DNA from: Drosophila pseudoobscura
Taxonomy: Eukaryota > Arthropoda > Insecta > Diptera > Drosophilidae
Direction of reading: 5' to 3'
NCBI RefSeq assembly: GCF_009870125.1
Contig: NC_046683.1
Span: 9,548,001-9,612,000, forward strand
DNA length: 64,000 nt
Below, piece after piece: positions 11,426 through 23,900 of this stretch. Positions within the stretch are counted from its first letter, which is position 1. The number at the start of each line of letters is the position of its first letter. The notes under the pieces are model-generated. The model was not told where the DNA came from. It worked only from the letters and a program-made list of their open reading frames with translations, and did not search any database. Made by a program: the position numbers and the translations under genes.

Positions 11426-13965
11426 TTAATCGCGTGACCAGCCGTGAAATCTCATTCTCATAATTCGAGGCCAATGCACACGAGGGTTGCCTGTAGACAC
11501 ACACACACACACACACACACTCCTGTGTGGGGTTGGGGAGGGGGTGAATGTTGCACTTTCTGCTGTTGCCACCTACGTTTGTTGCGCCTTCCCTTTTGTG
11601 CTTTTGCTTCGTTTGGCGTTTTCGTTTTTTGCTCTTTAAGATTTTAACGTTTTTCCTGCATGCTTTTTCGTTCATCTCCTTCTCTTTGTGCTTGTCCTCA
11701 TTCGTTTATGCCTCCCCCTCCCCCTCCCTGCCCTTTTACTCCTATTTCTACTCCTATTAGCACGCCCACGCCTAGATCTACTCCTATTTGCACGCCCACG
11801 CCTACGCCTCTTCAGACGAGGCCGAAGATGAAGAGCAAAAGAAGAAGAATGAAGCTAAAGAACAGGAGAAGAATGAAGAGAAAAGGACTAGCAGAAGATT
11901 GATAACAAAGAGAAGCAAAAGAAGACGGAAAACAGACACAAAAGAAACGAAAAATTGAGAGGCGGAAAACGGGAGGAAAACAGGAGGAAAACACTTAGTG
12001 CCGAAGGAGTAGTAAATGGAAATCAAATGGAGAAACATGCGGAAAGAGAAGAAAGAGGAGGGGGGTAGAGAGGGATAAAGACTTGGAATTAAATAAGTGG
12101 AAAGTGGGGGGAGGGAGGGAGGCGGGAAGGGAGGGAGTACAGAAGGAGGGGAAAAGGCGTCGAGTGGAAAGGCAAAAGCAATGCGCCTGCGGGGAGGCAT
12201 TGGGTAGGGGGGCGGGGGGTGGGGTATGTGGTTGTGCGGGGGGGACCAAAATGCGCGACCATAAAATCCGACAGAAACACGACAAAACCGTCGACAAGTG
12301 GAGGACCCAGAGAGGACGCGCAGGACGCAGCAGCAGGCAGGATGTGGACGTGTCCAAAAACTTCCATTTTCGCCACACAACAGCGCCATCTACCCCCGCC
12401 TCCCACCCCCCTACTCGCCCGTCCCGTCCCGTCCCTTTTCGGTTCAAGCCACGCGTCTGCGTGTGTCGTCCTGCGTCCTTTGTCCTCTGTCCTGTGTGCA
12501 AAAGTTTCCGCTTGATTTTTATATGCTTGCCACTGCCGCAAACAGTTGCAGTGCACACACCCTGTAATGGACGGCCGCGGGGGGGGTATGATGTGTGCAC
12601 CGTACAACAGGGCAGGGAAATCCTTGGCCCATTAAAGGGTATATATATTAGAGAGGAAATATTCAAATGGGGAATACATATTCTGCACACTCTTTGTCTT
12701 CTTTCTGCTGTTTCTTCACTTGGCCCTGCCTTTCGCTTGTTGTGCTTTCCCCACTCTTTCTTCACTCCTCTCCTCTTCCCTTCTCTTCTCTTCTTCTACC
12801 TATTCTTTTTCTGCCAAATCTCCTGCTCATTCTCTCTCTCCCTCTCTCACACACAGTCTTCCTCGTGCAGTGTGCACTCTCTGGAGCCATAGCGACTGTA
12901 TTTCGGGTGTACATGTAGAGCTGCGGTCCTTGCTGCAGCTCTTCTCGTTTGGTTTCTACCTTTTGGGCTGAAACACAGAGCTTTAATTGTAGGCTTTGTT
13001 TTTGCCCTGAAATTCGTTTTCATTGCCTCCTCTTCTATTCTTCTGTTCTACTCTTCTTCTTTTCTCGTATTAATTTTCTTCATTTTGCTTTTCAGTTTTG
13101 GAACTTTTTCCTCTCTCTCAAATCCGATAACTCTTTCAATGGTTTTCCTTCTCTTCCTTCTCTTCCTTCCCTTTCTTCTCTGCTTTTCCTTCTACTCTTT
13201 CAATGGTTTTCCTTCTTTTCCTTCCCTTTCTTCTCTGCTTTTCCTTCTACTCTTTCACTGGTTTTCCTTCTCTTACTTCTCTCCTTTGGCCTTCTGTTCT
13301 TTCATTGGTTTTCCTTCCCTTCCTTCTCTCCTTTGGCCTTCTGCTCTTTCACTGGTTTGCCTTTTCCTTCTTTGCCTTTTCCCTCTCGTCTCCGCAATCG
13401 TCTGCGTTTCGACTTGCCATCTTCTGTTTTTGGCTAAACTTTAAATTATTTAAAATTCCCAGAACTGCACGCCCCCTTGCCCCCTTGCCCCTTCCACCGT
13501 TATTTTGGGTGTGGTGAAATACCCGAACGGAGGATTGAATGTGTGTTGAAATCAAAGCCAGAGACAGAGCCCGAGTTGAGTTAGTTTTTCCCAGGCGCGG
13601 GGGTAGAGGGGTAGGGCAAGGGGCGACACACACACGTGGGCGGCGTGGGTGGGAAGGGGGTGGGGGGCAACATTTTGAAGTCACTTTTTTGTAGCATATT
13701 TTGCAGCGCACAAACTTTTCGACGAAAACTTAAACCCCCCCCAAACACACACACACACACATGTGAGAGAGAGATAGCACTATGTCTGTGAATTTAATTT
13801 AATTTAATTAAAAGTAAAAGCTCTCTCCCCCTCCCGAAGCCAGATACGGCTGCAGAAAGGACTCTTTCCGCAGGACTAGAAAAATATTTTGTTTCCTTTT
13901 TGTTTATTTTTTTTGTCTATTTTATTCGAATTTAGATTTTAAACGTAAAAAAAACAAAACAAAAA
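11426..13965. other. Noncoding, microsatellite-rich
   Basis: (CA)12 at 11496-11520, A/G-rich DNA at 11820-12200, and C/T-rich DNA at 12660-12850 and 13020-13400. The last contains partial tandem copies of a roughly 62-bp CT-rich block (TCAATGGTTTTCCTTC). Long overlapping frames on both strands follow the purine/pyrimidine bias. I see no gene. Confidence 0.55.
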
Positions 13966-13969
13966 ACTT

Positions 13970-14085
13970 TTGACTAATTCCCTTTTCTTCTCTTTTTTCT
14001 CTTCTCTTCCTCTTTCTCTTTCTCTTTCTATCTGTGCTCTCGTATTTCTACTTTCCTGTTTGTTTGTTTCTTTCAGGTAAGGATA
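13970..14085 (+). promoter_or_regulatory. Recursive splice (ratchet) site 2
   Basis: CTAAT (about 13973) and a roughly 90-nt pyrimidine-rich run end in TTTCAG, joined directly to GTAAGG with the junction at 14076/14077. It is the second fused 3'/5' splice site on the plus strand, about 11.4 kb after the first. Two such sites in the same orientation are hard to explain by chance and support a single very long plus-strand intron. Confidence 0.6.
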
Positions 14086-15195
14086 TGAATGTTTTTTTGT
14101 ATGTGTGTTACTTTTGATGGATATAGCAAAGCGATGTATCTGTCCTACGTGAGTATTATGAGTATACCAAAGCACCCAACCACCCACCCACAAAACCACC
14201 CAAGCAAAAGCAAATATCTACCCCCCGCAACCTACAACCAACCCCCCCACCTCTAGGGTGAAATCGGAGCACATCAAATCGTACGTAGAAGTAGTATCTT
14301 TTTCACAGAATTTAAGAGATCGCGGAGAGGGGATTTGTGGGGAGAGGGGAGGAAGGAAGGGGTGTCTCTTCCCCCCCATACCGACCGAGTATTGGGTAAT
14401 CGTAAGGCCATGGCTTTGTAGGGAACTTTAAGAATCGATATCCGATATCGGTCAATCGGGAATTTGTAATTTCTTGTGGTTTTCCAATCTGTTCCCATCC
14501 AAAAGGGGACCTTTCTTGCAGATCGCAGAGAATCGATTTGGATTCAACAAAGAGGCAGGAAGGAGGGTAGGATGGGAGGGCAGGCAGGGAGGCAGGCAGC
14601 CAGGAGGACAGCCAGGCGGGGGGCTTAGTGGTGCACAGGAGGACCAGGAGGATGTGAGCTGCTCGGCGGCTGGGTTTTTTTGCATTTTTGGTAGCTGGAA
14701 AATGTTGTAACACCCACACAGACACACAGACACACAGACACACGCCCGGACACACCCACACATCAAATACACAGCGCGGCGGCGGCGGTTCCAACTGGAA
14801 AATGTCATCGGTTGACGTACAGCAGCATTTGCTCAGAGCCTTGTTGGTGTTGTTGTTGTTGTTTTGGTTTTTGAAACACTTCTCTAGGCCATGTCCGCCA
14901 TTTTGTCAGAGCAAGGCACACCCTCACACGCCCACGCCCACAATCCACAGCCCACAGCCCACAATCCACAAGCAGGCAACCTCCTATTCCCCGTTTTGGG
15001 TGCCAGACCCGTTGCTAGCCAATAAGTTTGTGACTTCCGCCAAATAGCGCGAGACACGCATACAGTTAGAGCGCACGGATACAGACACAGATACAGATAC
15101 AGTCACAGATACATACACATACACATACAGCGAAGTGTTTGGTGGGGGAAATGGAAAATGTGGCACCCTACAATCCATAGCAGTCCTGGCCATGA
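14086..15195. other. Noncoding between ratchet site 2 and the GATA block
   Basis: Mixed unique and simple sequence: C-rich short repeats around 14160-14260, a CA-type repeat at about 14710-14770 and GATACA-type repeats at about 15075-15125. No coding or RNA gene was recognised. Confidence 0.5.
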
Positions 15196-15199
15196 TAGA

Positions 15200-15835
15200 A
15201 GGACCTCTTGAACAGCTTGTAGATTTATTAGTTTAGTGGAGAAATGTATAGAAAGATAGATGGGTACGTCGATAGATCGATAGACAGATAGATAGATACA
15301 AAGTTCGATAGTTAGATGGGGAGATAGAAGATAGAAGTACCCCTTGAACAGCTTGTAGATTCCTCAGTTTATTGTAAGAAAGATAGATAGGTAGATAAGT
15401 GGATAGACAGATGCATAGGTAGGTGGATAGATAGATAGATTGGTAGATAGATAGACGATAGAAGGGCCCCTTGAACAGCTTGTAGATTCAACAATTGATC
15501 GGAGATATGGTAAAACGATAGATGTGGATAGATAGACAGATAAGTAGATAGAAAGATAGATATAAAGACAGATAGATAGATGCATAGAGGGATAGAAGGA
15601 TGGAGAGATGGGTACACAGATAGGTAGATAGATTAGTAGATGGGTAGATTGATAGAAACAGATAGATAGAAAGATAGATGAAAAGATAGATAGATATATA
15701 GACTCTACCTGTCTTTATATCGACTGATCTTCTCATCTATCTACCCATCTATTTTTTGATATTGAAAGATATAAAGACAGGTAGATCTGTTGATAGATAG
15801 GTAGATAGATAGATAGATAGATACAGGTGGACTTG
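15200..15835 (+). repeat. GATA array with an embedded higher-order unit
   Basis: Dense GATA/GATAGATG repeats. A 22-bp non-GATA segment, CCTTGAACAGCTTGTAGATT with flanks, occurs three times (15204, 15340, 15467), so the array has a higher-order period of about 127-136 bp. A perfect 16-bp inverted repeat, CTACCTGTCTTTATAT (15705-15720) with its complement at 15769-15784, could form a hairpin with a 48-nt loop. Confidence 0.9.
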
Positions 15836-16471
15836 TGATCATCGGGTTTTGATTGGAGAACCAATGGATAAGCTATCATATCTATGTTGTTGAGTATTCT
15901 ATCGTTAAAGTTGGACTATCCTTTGAAAATTATAGCACACAGATAGGTATGTAAGTGGTTCTTGGTATCCTTTGAAAAGGGGCCAGTCCCAGGGATCTCC
16001 GATCTCTGAAAAGACCAAGAGTGAAAGTGGAAAGCAGGGACCAAAAGTTCCACCACAGACCAGAAGTTCCAATCAATTCCAAAACTATTCCACACTACTC
16101 TCTAAAAAAAAGAGCGAGCGAGCGAGAGAGAGGGAGGGAGAGAGAGCTTCCACTGTAAAATATGTGCAGATACGTGCATGCATTCTGTGTGGGTGTGTGG
16201 GTGTGGGTGTGGGTGTGGGTGCGGGGAAGTGCGGCTAGGGAATAGGTGCTGAAGGTGCTCGAGAGTCGTCCCCCAACCACCATCCACCGTGCAGCTTTCA
16301 CTCCGCCATTTTGAAATTGATACACAGCCAAAAAGCAGGACAGGATGATGGAAGAGAATGAAGGACGAAGGTAGCGAAAGGAAGAGTAGAGGGAATGTGT
16401 ACGTGTGTGTGTGTGTGTGTGGATGGTGCAGCAGGTGCACACGCACACGCATACACGCAGAATGCAATTGG

Positions 16472-16504
<33 letters not shown>

Positions 16505-19125
16505 CATTGGAAATCACGTGCTCTCTCGCTCACACGCAGCCACAGCCGCACGCAGAGCTCCCCCCCACACACACACACACACACACACACATTCGTAACA
16601 AACCTTCCATATTTCCAGTGAAAATTTGAAATATTTGCTTTGGAGACCTACCCCACCCCCTGCACGGTCCTTCTTTTCTCTTCCTTTTGACCCCTTCCTC
16701 TCTCCCCTGCTCTGCACTCCAGCACTCGGCTGTGCTGGTTCTGCTCTGCTCTGCTCTGCTCTGGTTTCAGACTCAGCTGATGCGCTGCTTTCTCTGCTGA
16801 TGTTCTGCTGCTTTCATTCGTTAACTGTTGTTTCACTGCTTGCGCCTGGACACTGCTTGATTATTACCAAAACTGTGAACACCTCCCTGCTGCGCCCTGT
16901 GCCAGTGCCAGTGCTCTGGTCCTCGGCTTGGCCTCTGTTCGGGCGCTGCTTCCCCTCTGCCTTTGCCGCTGCTCAGTGCTTCCCACCTTTCCTCTGCTTT
17001 CAGCATCAGCCACTGCATCTGCCTCTGCCTCTACGCTGCGTTCCTATCTGCTCAATCTCTGCTTAGCGGGGCTACACCTCTGCCGAGACTCTGCCCAGCG
17101 CTGCCATTCCGCTGCCGAGACTCTGCCCAGCGCTGCCATTCCGCTGTCGAGACTCTGCTTTGCCTCTGTTCTCCGTTATTTCTGCCTGTGTGAGTGCCTC
17201 GGCCGCTGCGCTGCTTGCATTCTGCTTGAACGAAGCGCCTGCTCTTGCTGCTGTTGCTTCTGTTCTCCTGGTTGTTCTTGCGGGTGTTTCCTCTGCTTTG
17301 CTTTTGCACTGAACTGCACTGCAGTGCTAGTTGCTTCTGCCCTGCTTCTTTTACCGCTCTTGTACTGCTTGGGCAGTACCCTGCTTTACGGGCACTTTTC
17401 TGCTGCTGCTTGATACCCTTCTTTACGGGCACTTTTCTGCTGTTGCTCGTTGGTGGTGGGGGAGGGCTGGCGGGGGGGCGACTGCTTGCCAGTTGTTTAG
17501 TTAATTTTGATTCTGTGTAGAGTGGCGGCCTTTCTCCCCACCCCCCCCACACAGGAAAATGCGCGTGCGAGCGAGTCAACCATTTTGTGTCGGCATCCAT
17601 CCTCTCCTTCCCCTGCCCCGTACCCGTATATCCCATCCGCTTCCACTAATCGTTAAATCCAAAGTGAGCTGCGTTTTGGGGCCGCACTTTGCACTCGGGA
17701 AAGTCCACCCCTGGGGTGGAAATAGGTGGAAAAGTCGAGAGACCTGAGAGCAGAAGAGAAGATTTGATATCGAATCTCGATGCCTCGGCATCAAGCATAC
17801 GCCATGTGGCTTGAACTGCTTGCACCGCTTTTTGCAGATCTTTATTTTTCTTTGTACAGGCTCTGATATTTGATTCGTGGTTTTGTTTTCTTATATACCT
17901 CGTTTGTATTGTTATTATTTAAGTGCGCCATTGAGCATTCGAGTTCTCTCATTAATTGTCCATTGTCCGGGGAGAGCACAACAAAGCCAGATGGGGGAAT
18001 ATATGTGTACATACTATATACTCGTATGGGCCGGGGGTAGGGGCCGGGGTTGGGCTGGGATTGGGCTGGGGGTGGGGGTAGGCTCGCCATTTAAACAATA
18101 AACAGTCGCTTCGATTTGTTTATGTACTCGTGTGTCAATACTGTGGCGACTGTCGTCAACGGCTGATAAATATTTACCAGCTCCTTGATTGAAATTTAAA
18201 TGCCAAATTATAGAGAAAAAAAACAAGGCGTAATATTTATAGCAATAGATATATTATATACATTTCTTTTGTCCTCAAAATATTGCACTTCTTAAAGGAA
18301 CATTTAAGGGCAGAAAAGGAAAATCAAAATACTTAAGATTTAGACCAGTTCTAGAGGAAAAATTTGTCCCACTTGACCTCAGGAAAGTCTAAAATTTACG
18401 AATAGTTTACGGATAGAAAGATCCAAAGGATGGCAGTATGGGAGCAGATAAATATCCTTTAATTTTCCTGTTTCTTGGGTACTTTATTTCCCAGATCTAT
18501 GCATCAAATGGACTCGTATTTTGTTGTTTAATTGTATAAGATTTTTCAACGTTTTTGTCTAGGCACAACGCCTGATTCTTCAATCTATTCTCTCCTCTTC
18601 TGTTGCCCCCTCTCCATCTGAGTTTTGGTTCTCTCATTGCATTGTTTGCTCCCAATTAAATCTTATCTAAACAATTTTAAGTACAAATTATTTCAATGGC
18701 AACCAAACAGAAATCACAAAGAGAGAAGGAAAGAAAAAAAAACAAAACAAAACGCAAGGGCGAGGGCAATGTGCTAAAGCCAAAAGCTATACAAAAAAAA
18801 AAACAAAAAAAACAGAAATGTATATAGAATCATATCTAGTATATATACTAGTTACATAAAACACAGACCATCGACACAAAGGCAAAGGTGGCGGCAACAA
18901 CGACAACAAAAAGGTGAAAATAAATGAGAATCAAAATCAATAACTCAATAGGCAATGAAGGCAATAAGCAGAACCCAACAGAAAATAATGCAAAGCGAAG
19001 CAAAAATTGATCAATAAATACGAGTGCCATATATAGTTGCCTTGCCTTGCCTTTTCCCTTACCCTCTTTATGAGGTATGGTATAGATGGAACGATAGTTG
19101 GATTGGAGTTTGTCACCCAAAAGAG
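15836..19125. other. Noncoding, simple-sequence rich
   Basis: (GT)/(CA) runs at about 16398-16420, 16476-16504 and 16566-16590. A 32-bp tandem unit containing GAGACTCTGCCCAGCGCTGC is present about 2.6 times (17080-17165) inside a CTG/TGC-rich zone (16690-17420). AT-rich unique DNA occupies 18100-19020. Long frames in the CTG-rich zone, on both strands, are compositional. No gene recognised. Confidence 0.5.
16398..16590 (+). repeat. Cluster of GT/CA microsatellites
   Basis: (GT)n at about 16400-16421, (CA)n at 16476-16504 and (CA)n at 16566-16590. The GT and CA blocks are complementary and 55-150 bp apart, so single-stranded forms could pair. Confidence 0.9.
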
Positions 19126-19130
19126 TCATT

Positions 19131-19475
19131 CTATACCCTGGTCCTGGGCCTGGGTCTGGTCTTAGTCGTGGTCCTAGTCCTGGCTCTGGTCCTAGTCGTG
19201 GTCCTGGTCGTGGTCCAGGGCCTGGTCCTGGTTCTGGGCCTGGTCCTAGTCGTGGTCCTAGTCGGGGTCCTGGGCCTGGTCCTAGTCGTGGTCCTGGGCC
19301 TGGTCCTAGTCCTAGTCGTGGTCCTAGTCGTGGACCTAGTCGTGGTCCTAGTCGTGGTCCTACTCGTGGTCCTAGTCGTGGTCCTAGTCGTGGTCCTAGT
19401 CGTGGTCCTAATCATGGTTGTGGTCCTGGCTCTGGCCCTGGCCCTCGCCCTCGTCCTCGTCCTGTTCCTGCTGTT
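19131..19475 (+). repeat. 12-bp GGTCCTAGTCGT minisatellite
   Basis: About 28 copies of GGTCCTAGTCGT with GGTCCTGGGCCT variants. The 12-bp period keeps every frame open: plus strand gives (Ser-Arg-Gly-Pro)n or a Val/Leu-rich frame, minus strand gives (Thr-Arg)n. A 147-codon frame starts at 19098, but nothing outside the repeat supports a protein. Confidence 0.93.
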
Positions 19476-20470
19476 CTTCTGCGATTCCTTCAATATCCTT
19501 CGATGTCATCGTTTATCGAAGCAAAACGATTAATCGGTTAACCATCGAACTGCTTGGGCAGTAAATCTGCCCTCCATAAGCGCTACAGTTGGGCAATAAT
19601 CGATTGTAAAGGGATCTATAATATCCAGTCCTAAAGCAAAGGCTGACTTCGAATAAATCGTCAACGTTTTTGTCGAGGCACACGCCCGAAGGACCCTGCA
19701 AAATCTTGGCGCTCGAAATGGACTGGGGGACAGACAGCTCTCTGTTGAGCTTTCTCTCCCTCTCTCCCCCTCTCGTCTCCCCTGCCATTTCCTCTGCAGC
19801 TCTTATCTATACACACACACACACATAATGTGCTTATGCATATGTATGGCATGGAACATTATGTACAATCCATTTACGCTTGCCGTTGATAAGAAAGAAA
19901 GAACTTAACTCATAGACGACATTCCATTCCATAGAACACACAACTATTTATTCGCCTCTCCCCACCCCCCACCCCCAAAACCCCCCCCATCCACCCATCC
20001 ACCCGACCACCCGACCAACTCTTGACAATCTATAAATAAACCAATTGCTGCCTGCATTTCTTATAGTATTTTTTCATTGCTTTATTTATTTTGTGTGTGT
20101 GTTTTTTTTCTCTGTATTATTATTAAAACCAAATTCCATTCGCTTTAGACAGCATCGCGGCATATCACGAAAATTCTCTCAAGTGGGGTGGAAGGAATGG
20201 GGGGGGGGGAGAGATCTCCCACAGATCGCCAAAGGGTATTACTTAGATATCAATAGAGGAATATCTGTACTGCATGTAGGGTCCAAAAGGCACTCAATAA
20301 ATAGTTTAACATCCACATTTGACCAAAACAGCTGTTGTTGACATCTCCGATACGATTGGACGGGGTGTTAAATTTCACAACACTATCGATTATCGATTAT
20401 AATACAGTTGTTGTCGGTTATATGAAGCGCCGAAAGCGCTAACCCAATTTTCCTTCTGTAAAGCAGCGGC
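19476..20470. other. Noncoding between minisatellites
   Basis: Contains TATCGATT/ATCGATTA elements near 19510-19550 and 20383-20400, (CA)6 near 19813 and C-rich DNA at 19960-20010. No coding feature recognised. Confidence 0.45.
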
Positions 20471-20474
20471 TTCG

Positions 20475-20945
20475 ACCTTCATTTACTGTGTGGATACCAT
20501 CTAGAAAGCAGTGTGTGTTTTTCTGACAAGCGTTGATGCTTCGTTAAAGCGTTGATCCTTCTGGAAGGCAGTGGTTTCTTATCTAGAAAGCAGTGGATTT
20601 CAGCTGGAAAGCAGTGGATTCTGCTGGAAGGCAGTGGATTTCAGCTGGAAAACAGTGGATTGTTCAAGAAAGAAATTGATTCCTTTGAAAAGCGGATTAT
20701 CCTCTTTGAGAGTAGTGTATTTTTAAGCAAAGCAGTGGGAAAGCAGGTCACGGGTGCCTTCTCCTTCTCGAAAGCAGTGGATTCCTGTAATAATCTGCTC
20801 AGGGAATCCAAAAAGAAAGCAGTTGATTCCTGTGGAAAGTGCCATAGGGAAAGCAGTGGCTTCTTCTAGCAAGCAAGCAGGTTATCCAACCCAAAAGCAG
20901 TGTTTTCTTACAGAAAACTAATGGATGCTTCTGGAAAGCAGTGTT
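20475..20945 (+). repeat. Degenerate AAAGCAGTGGATTC repeat cluster
   Basis: At least fifteen irregularly spaced copies of (CTGG)AAAGCAGTGGATTC, 18-60 bp apart. Unlike the other minisatellites the spacing is not constant. It is either an old tandem array eroded by indels or an array of binding sites. Confidence 0.85.
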
Positions 20946-23900
20946 TTCAAGCAGTAATATCCTGATACTTCCTTAAAAATCGCAATAATTCCATGGAATA
21001 CGTGACACGTGTGTAATTTTATAACAAAATTTGAAAAAATGTGTATACAAATAATTTTTACCACCAGATGCGGTAATTTTTTGTCTGGCATACTTTTTGT
21101 TTTGGCTATTCCTTGATCTCTCTCTCTCTCTCTCTCTGTTTCTCTGCTTCTTTGCTTTGCTCTTTGTTTCTCTGTTTTGGCTTTTGTCTATATAAAACTT
21201 TGATAAACAGAAAACGCGGTTCGAAGACGTCGATTACCTCATATGACAGTCTTTCTTTTTTTTTTCTTCAACAGCAAGAAGAACAACAACAAAAACAAAC
21301 ATAATATCGAAATGTGCTGCCACGCCCCTTCCTGGCTAGGCGCCCACTCGAAAAAGTTTTATCAGTTGCTAAGCCCCCCCCCCCCCTCCCAGAACCCCCG
21401 AACTCCTCTCCGCCCCAAAAGCAGCAGCCGCCTCTCTCTCCCTCTCCCTCCCCCTCCCACTTCCTTCGCCTCTTGTGCCCCACATTCAACGTCTGTGCCC
21501 CTTCTGTTATCTTTCTGTGGCCGCACTGCTTCCGCGAAATTTGATTTTTATTCTAACAAACTATGTATTTTCCGCCGTGTTTATCGCTGGGCTCTTGCTT
21601 TCTCTTGCTTCTCTTTCTTCGGTTCTTTCTCTCTCTGCTCATCTTCGTCTTCTCTACCCGCTCTTCTGCTGTTTAGTGCCCCTCGTTCTCCTCTTCTTCT
21701 GCTGCTTTTCCCTTTTCTTTGCTTATTGCCACTCGTTCTGCTCTTTTTCCTTTTCTTTGCTTGTCTCCTTTCTTCGCTCCGTTCTTCTGCCTTCCTGATT
21801 CTCTGCCCTTTCTTCCTCGGCCCTTTCCTCTATTCTAGATTGGTTTCTAGATTTCTTTCATATCTTTTATTCATTCTCTCTTGTGCTTTCTCCTCTGTCT
21901 CCGTCAATCTCTTGTCCCTCTTTCATTCTACGTATTCTCTTGTTTAGTCGCTTGCGATCCTTCTTGTCCACATTGTTCCTGGTCGCCTCTCTCTCTCTTT
22001 TGGTCGCCTTTTCCTAGCCCGCATTCTTCGCTCCTTTTTCCTTCTCCTTTGCTGGCGCTTCCTTCCTCCATTCTACCGTTTCCCGGTCCACCAACTCCTA
22101 TTCTACCTTTCTTATTCCTCTTATTCCTTCGTCTCCCCTTTTTTCTTCTACATCGCCTGCTTTTGCTTCTCCTGGCATATCCTTCGTTCCTCACAATTCT
22201 TTAGCTTTTACTTTTGTAAATTTCCCCTGCCATCCCCCCCTCCCCCCACACCCTCTGGCTCACTCTTTCTCTCTCCCTCCCCGTGCATATGTGACCAAGT
22301 CCATGTCCATGGCTCTCTGTGTGTGTTGTGTGTTTGTGCCTTTTATTCTGTGTTTGAATGTGTGTGCTGGCACTGCTTCGCCACTGCTTCTTCTTCGGCC
22401 TCTGCTGCTGCTTTGCGCGGCGCTTTAGCTCTGCCTCTGTCTCCGCCTCTGCCCGTGTCTCTGCCCGTGTCGCTGCCTCTCCCTCTCCCTCTGCTGTGGT
22501 GTGTGCTTTGCTGTTTGCTGTTCCCTCTGCCTGGCCTGGCCTGGCCTGGCCTCTGCTTTGCGCTTACTCACAATCAAATCTCACGCCGCATTTTTAGTCT
22601 CAATAATAACTGAAACGAAAAACACGCGCAGCCAAAACGAAGCGCAAACCAAATAAAATACAACAACAACAACAAAAACGCCATCGTAAAACGTCAGTTT
22701 GCCTTATATATTTTTTTGTGTTATTTCTTTCGTTTCCTTTTTGGTTTTTGTTTTTTTTTTTTTGCTCTCTCTGCGGGTGTACATGTGTGTGTGTGTATGT
22801 TCTCATTGTTTTTGCTCAAATAGTAAATTAAACTGTTTTCAAATTGTACCCGTCTCAGAGAGAGAGAGAGAGAGGCAAAGCCAGAGAGCGAACGCCAGAG
22901 AGCAATGGAGCGAGTGTGATTTTTTTTTAGTTTTGTTGCCTTTGTTGCTTTTTGGGTCCCACTCACTCGCTGCGTTTTGTGTTGTCGTGGGTCGTCGTCG
23001 TCGTTTGCCCGTCGCCCGTCGTTCGTCGTGGGTCGGGTCGGTCGTCGCGTCGCCGCGTCGTCAGTGAGTGAGTGGGTCGTGTGCCAAAAGTGTATGAATT
23101 GCAGGGTGAGGCATTCCGCAGAGGGTATAGTGCCTCACCTTGTTTCAAATACACTTTGGATCATGCTCCTCTCTCTCTCTCTCTCACTCTGGCTTTTTGG
23201 CTTAGACTGGCTGTTGTTAGTGCAACATAATTAGACGCTGTCTCGCTTCTCCCACCTCCTTCGCCACTCGCTTGGATACTCCCCCCCTCCCCCTCCCTCT
23301 TGTCTTTCACCTTGCTCACCCGATGCCTACCGACCGACCGACCGACACGACCCGACCCGATCTACCCTCCCTCTCGCTCGACCACATTCTCGCTCTCTTC
23401 TTTGCATGCGTAACTTTTGTGCACTGCAGTCGGCGGCGGGACCGGGACTCTCTGTTTTTTCGCCATTGTGTTTTGTTTTAATATTCGCGGTATGTTAATT
23501 TGTTGTTTCGCTTACGTTCTCGATGCTTTTGTGCGCTCACTCGTCGTTATCGCCGCCCCAGTCCCAGTCTCAGACCCTCTGCCTCTGCCTCTACCCTCCG
23601 CCTTCGGCCAACGGCCATCGCTGCCGCCGTCGCCGCCGCCGCCGACGCGTTCGTTATCAGAAAAGCAACAGAAAAGAAACGAAACGAAATGAAAAGAAAA
23701 ACAACAAAAAGCAACGGCAAAAACAAAAGGCCAACGACAAACAAAGACAAACCGATAAACGTTGAACGTCGAACGTCAAACGTCGTCGTCGTTGTCGTTG
23801 GATGTCGCATATTTTAGGCATTTGTTTCTGTTTTTGCTCTCTATCGTTTCTTTCGATCCAACACCTCCCCCCCCCCCCTCCGCCCCCTCTCTGCCGCTCC

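Noticed and set aside
17052..17636. 194-codon minus-strand frame
   Set aside because: It lies in a CTG-rich low-complexity zone with competing frames on the plus strand and no family resemblance.
19098..19541. 147-codon Ser-Arg-Gly-Pro repeat frame resembling a collagen- or RNA-binding-like protein
   Set aside because: The 12-bp repeat keeps all frames open; equally long frames exist in the other frames and on the other strand.
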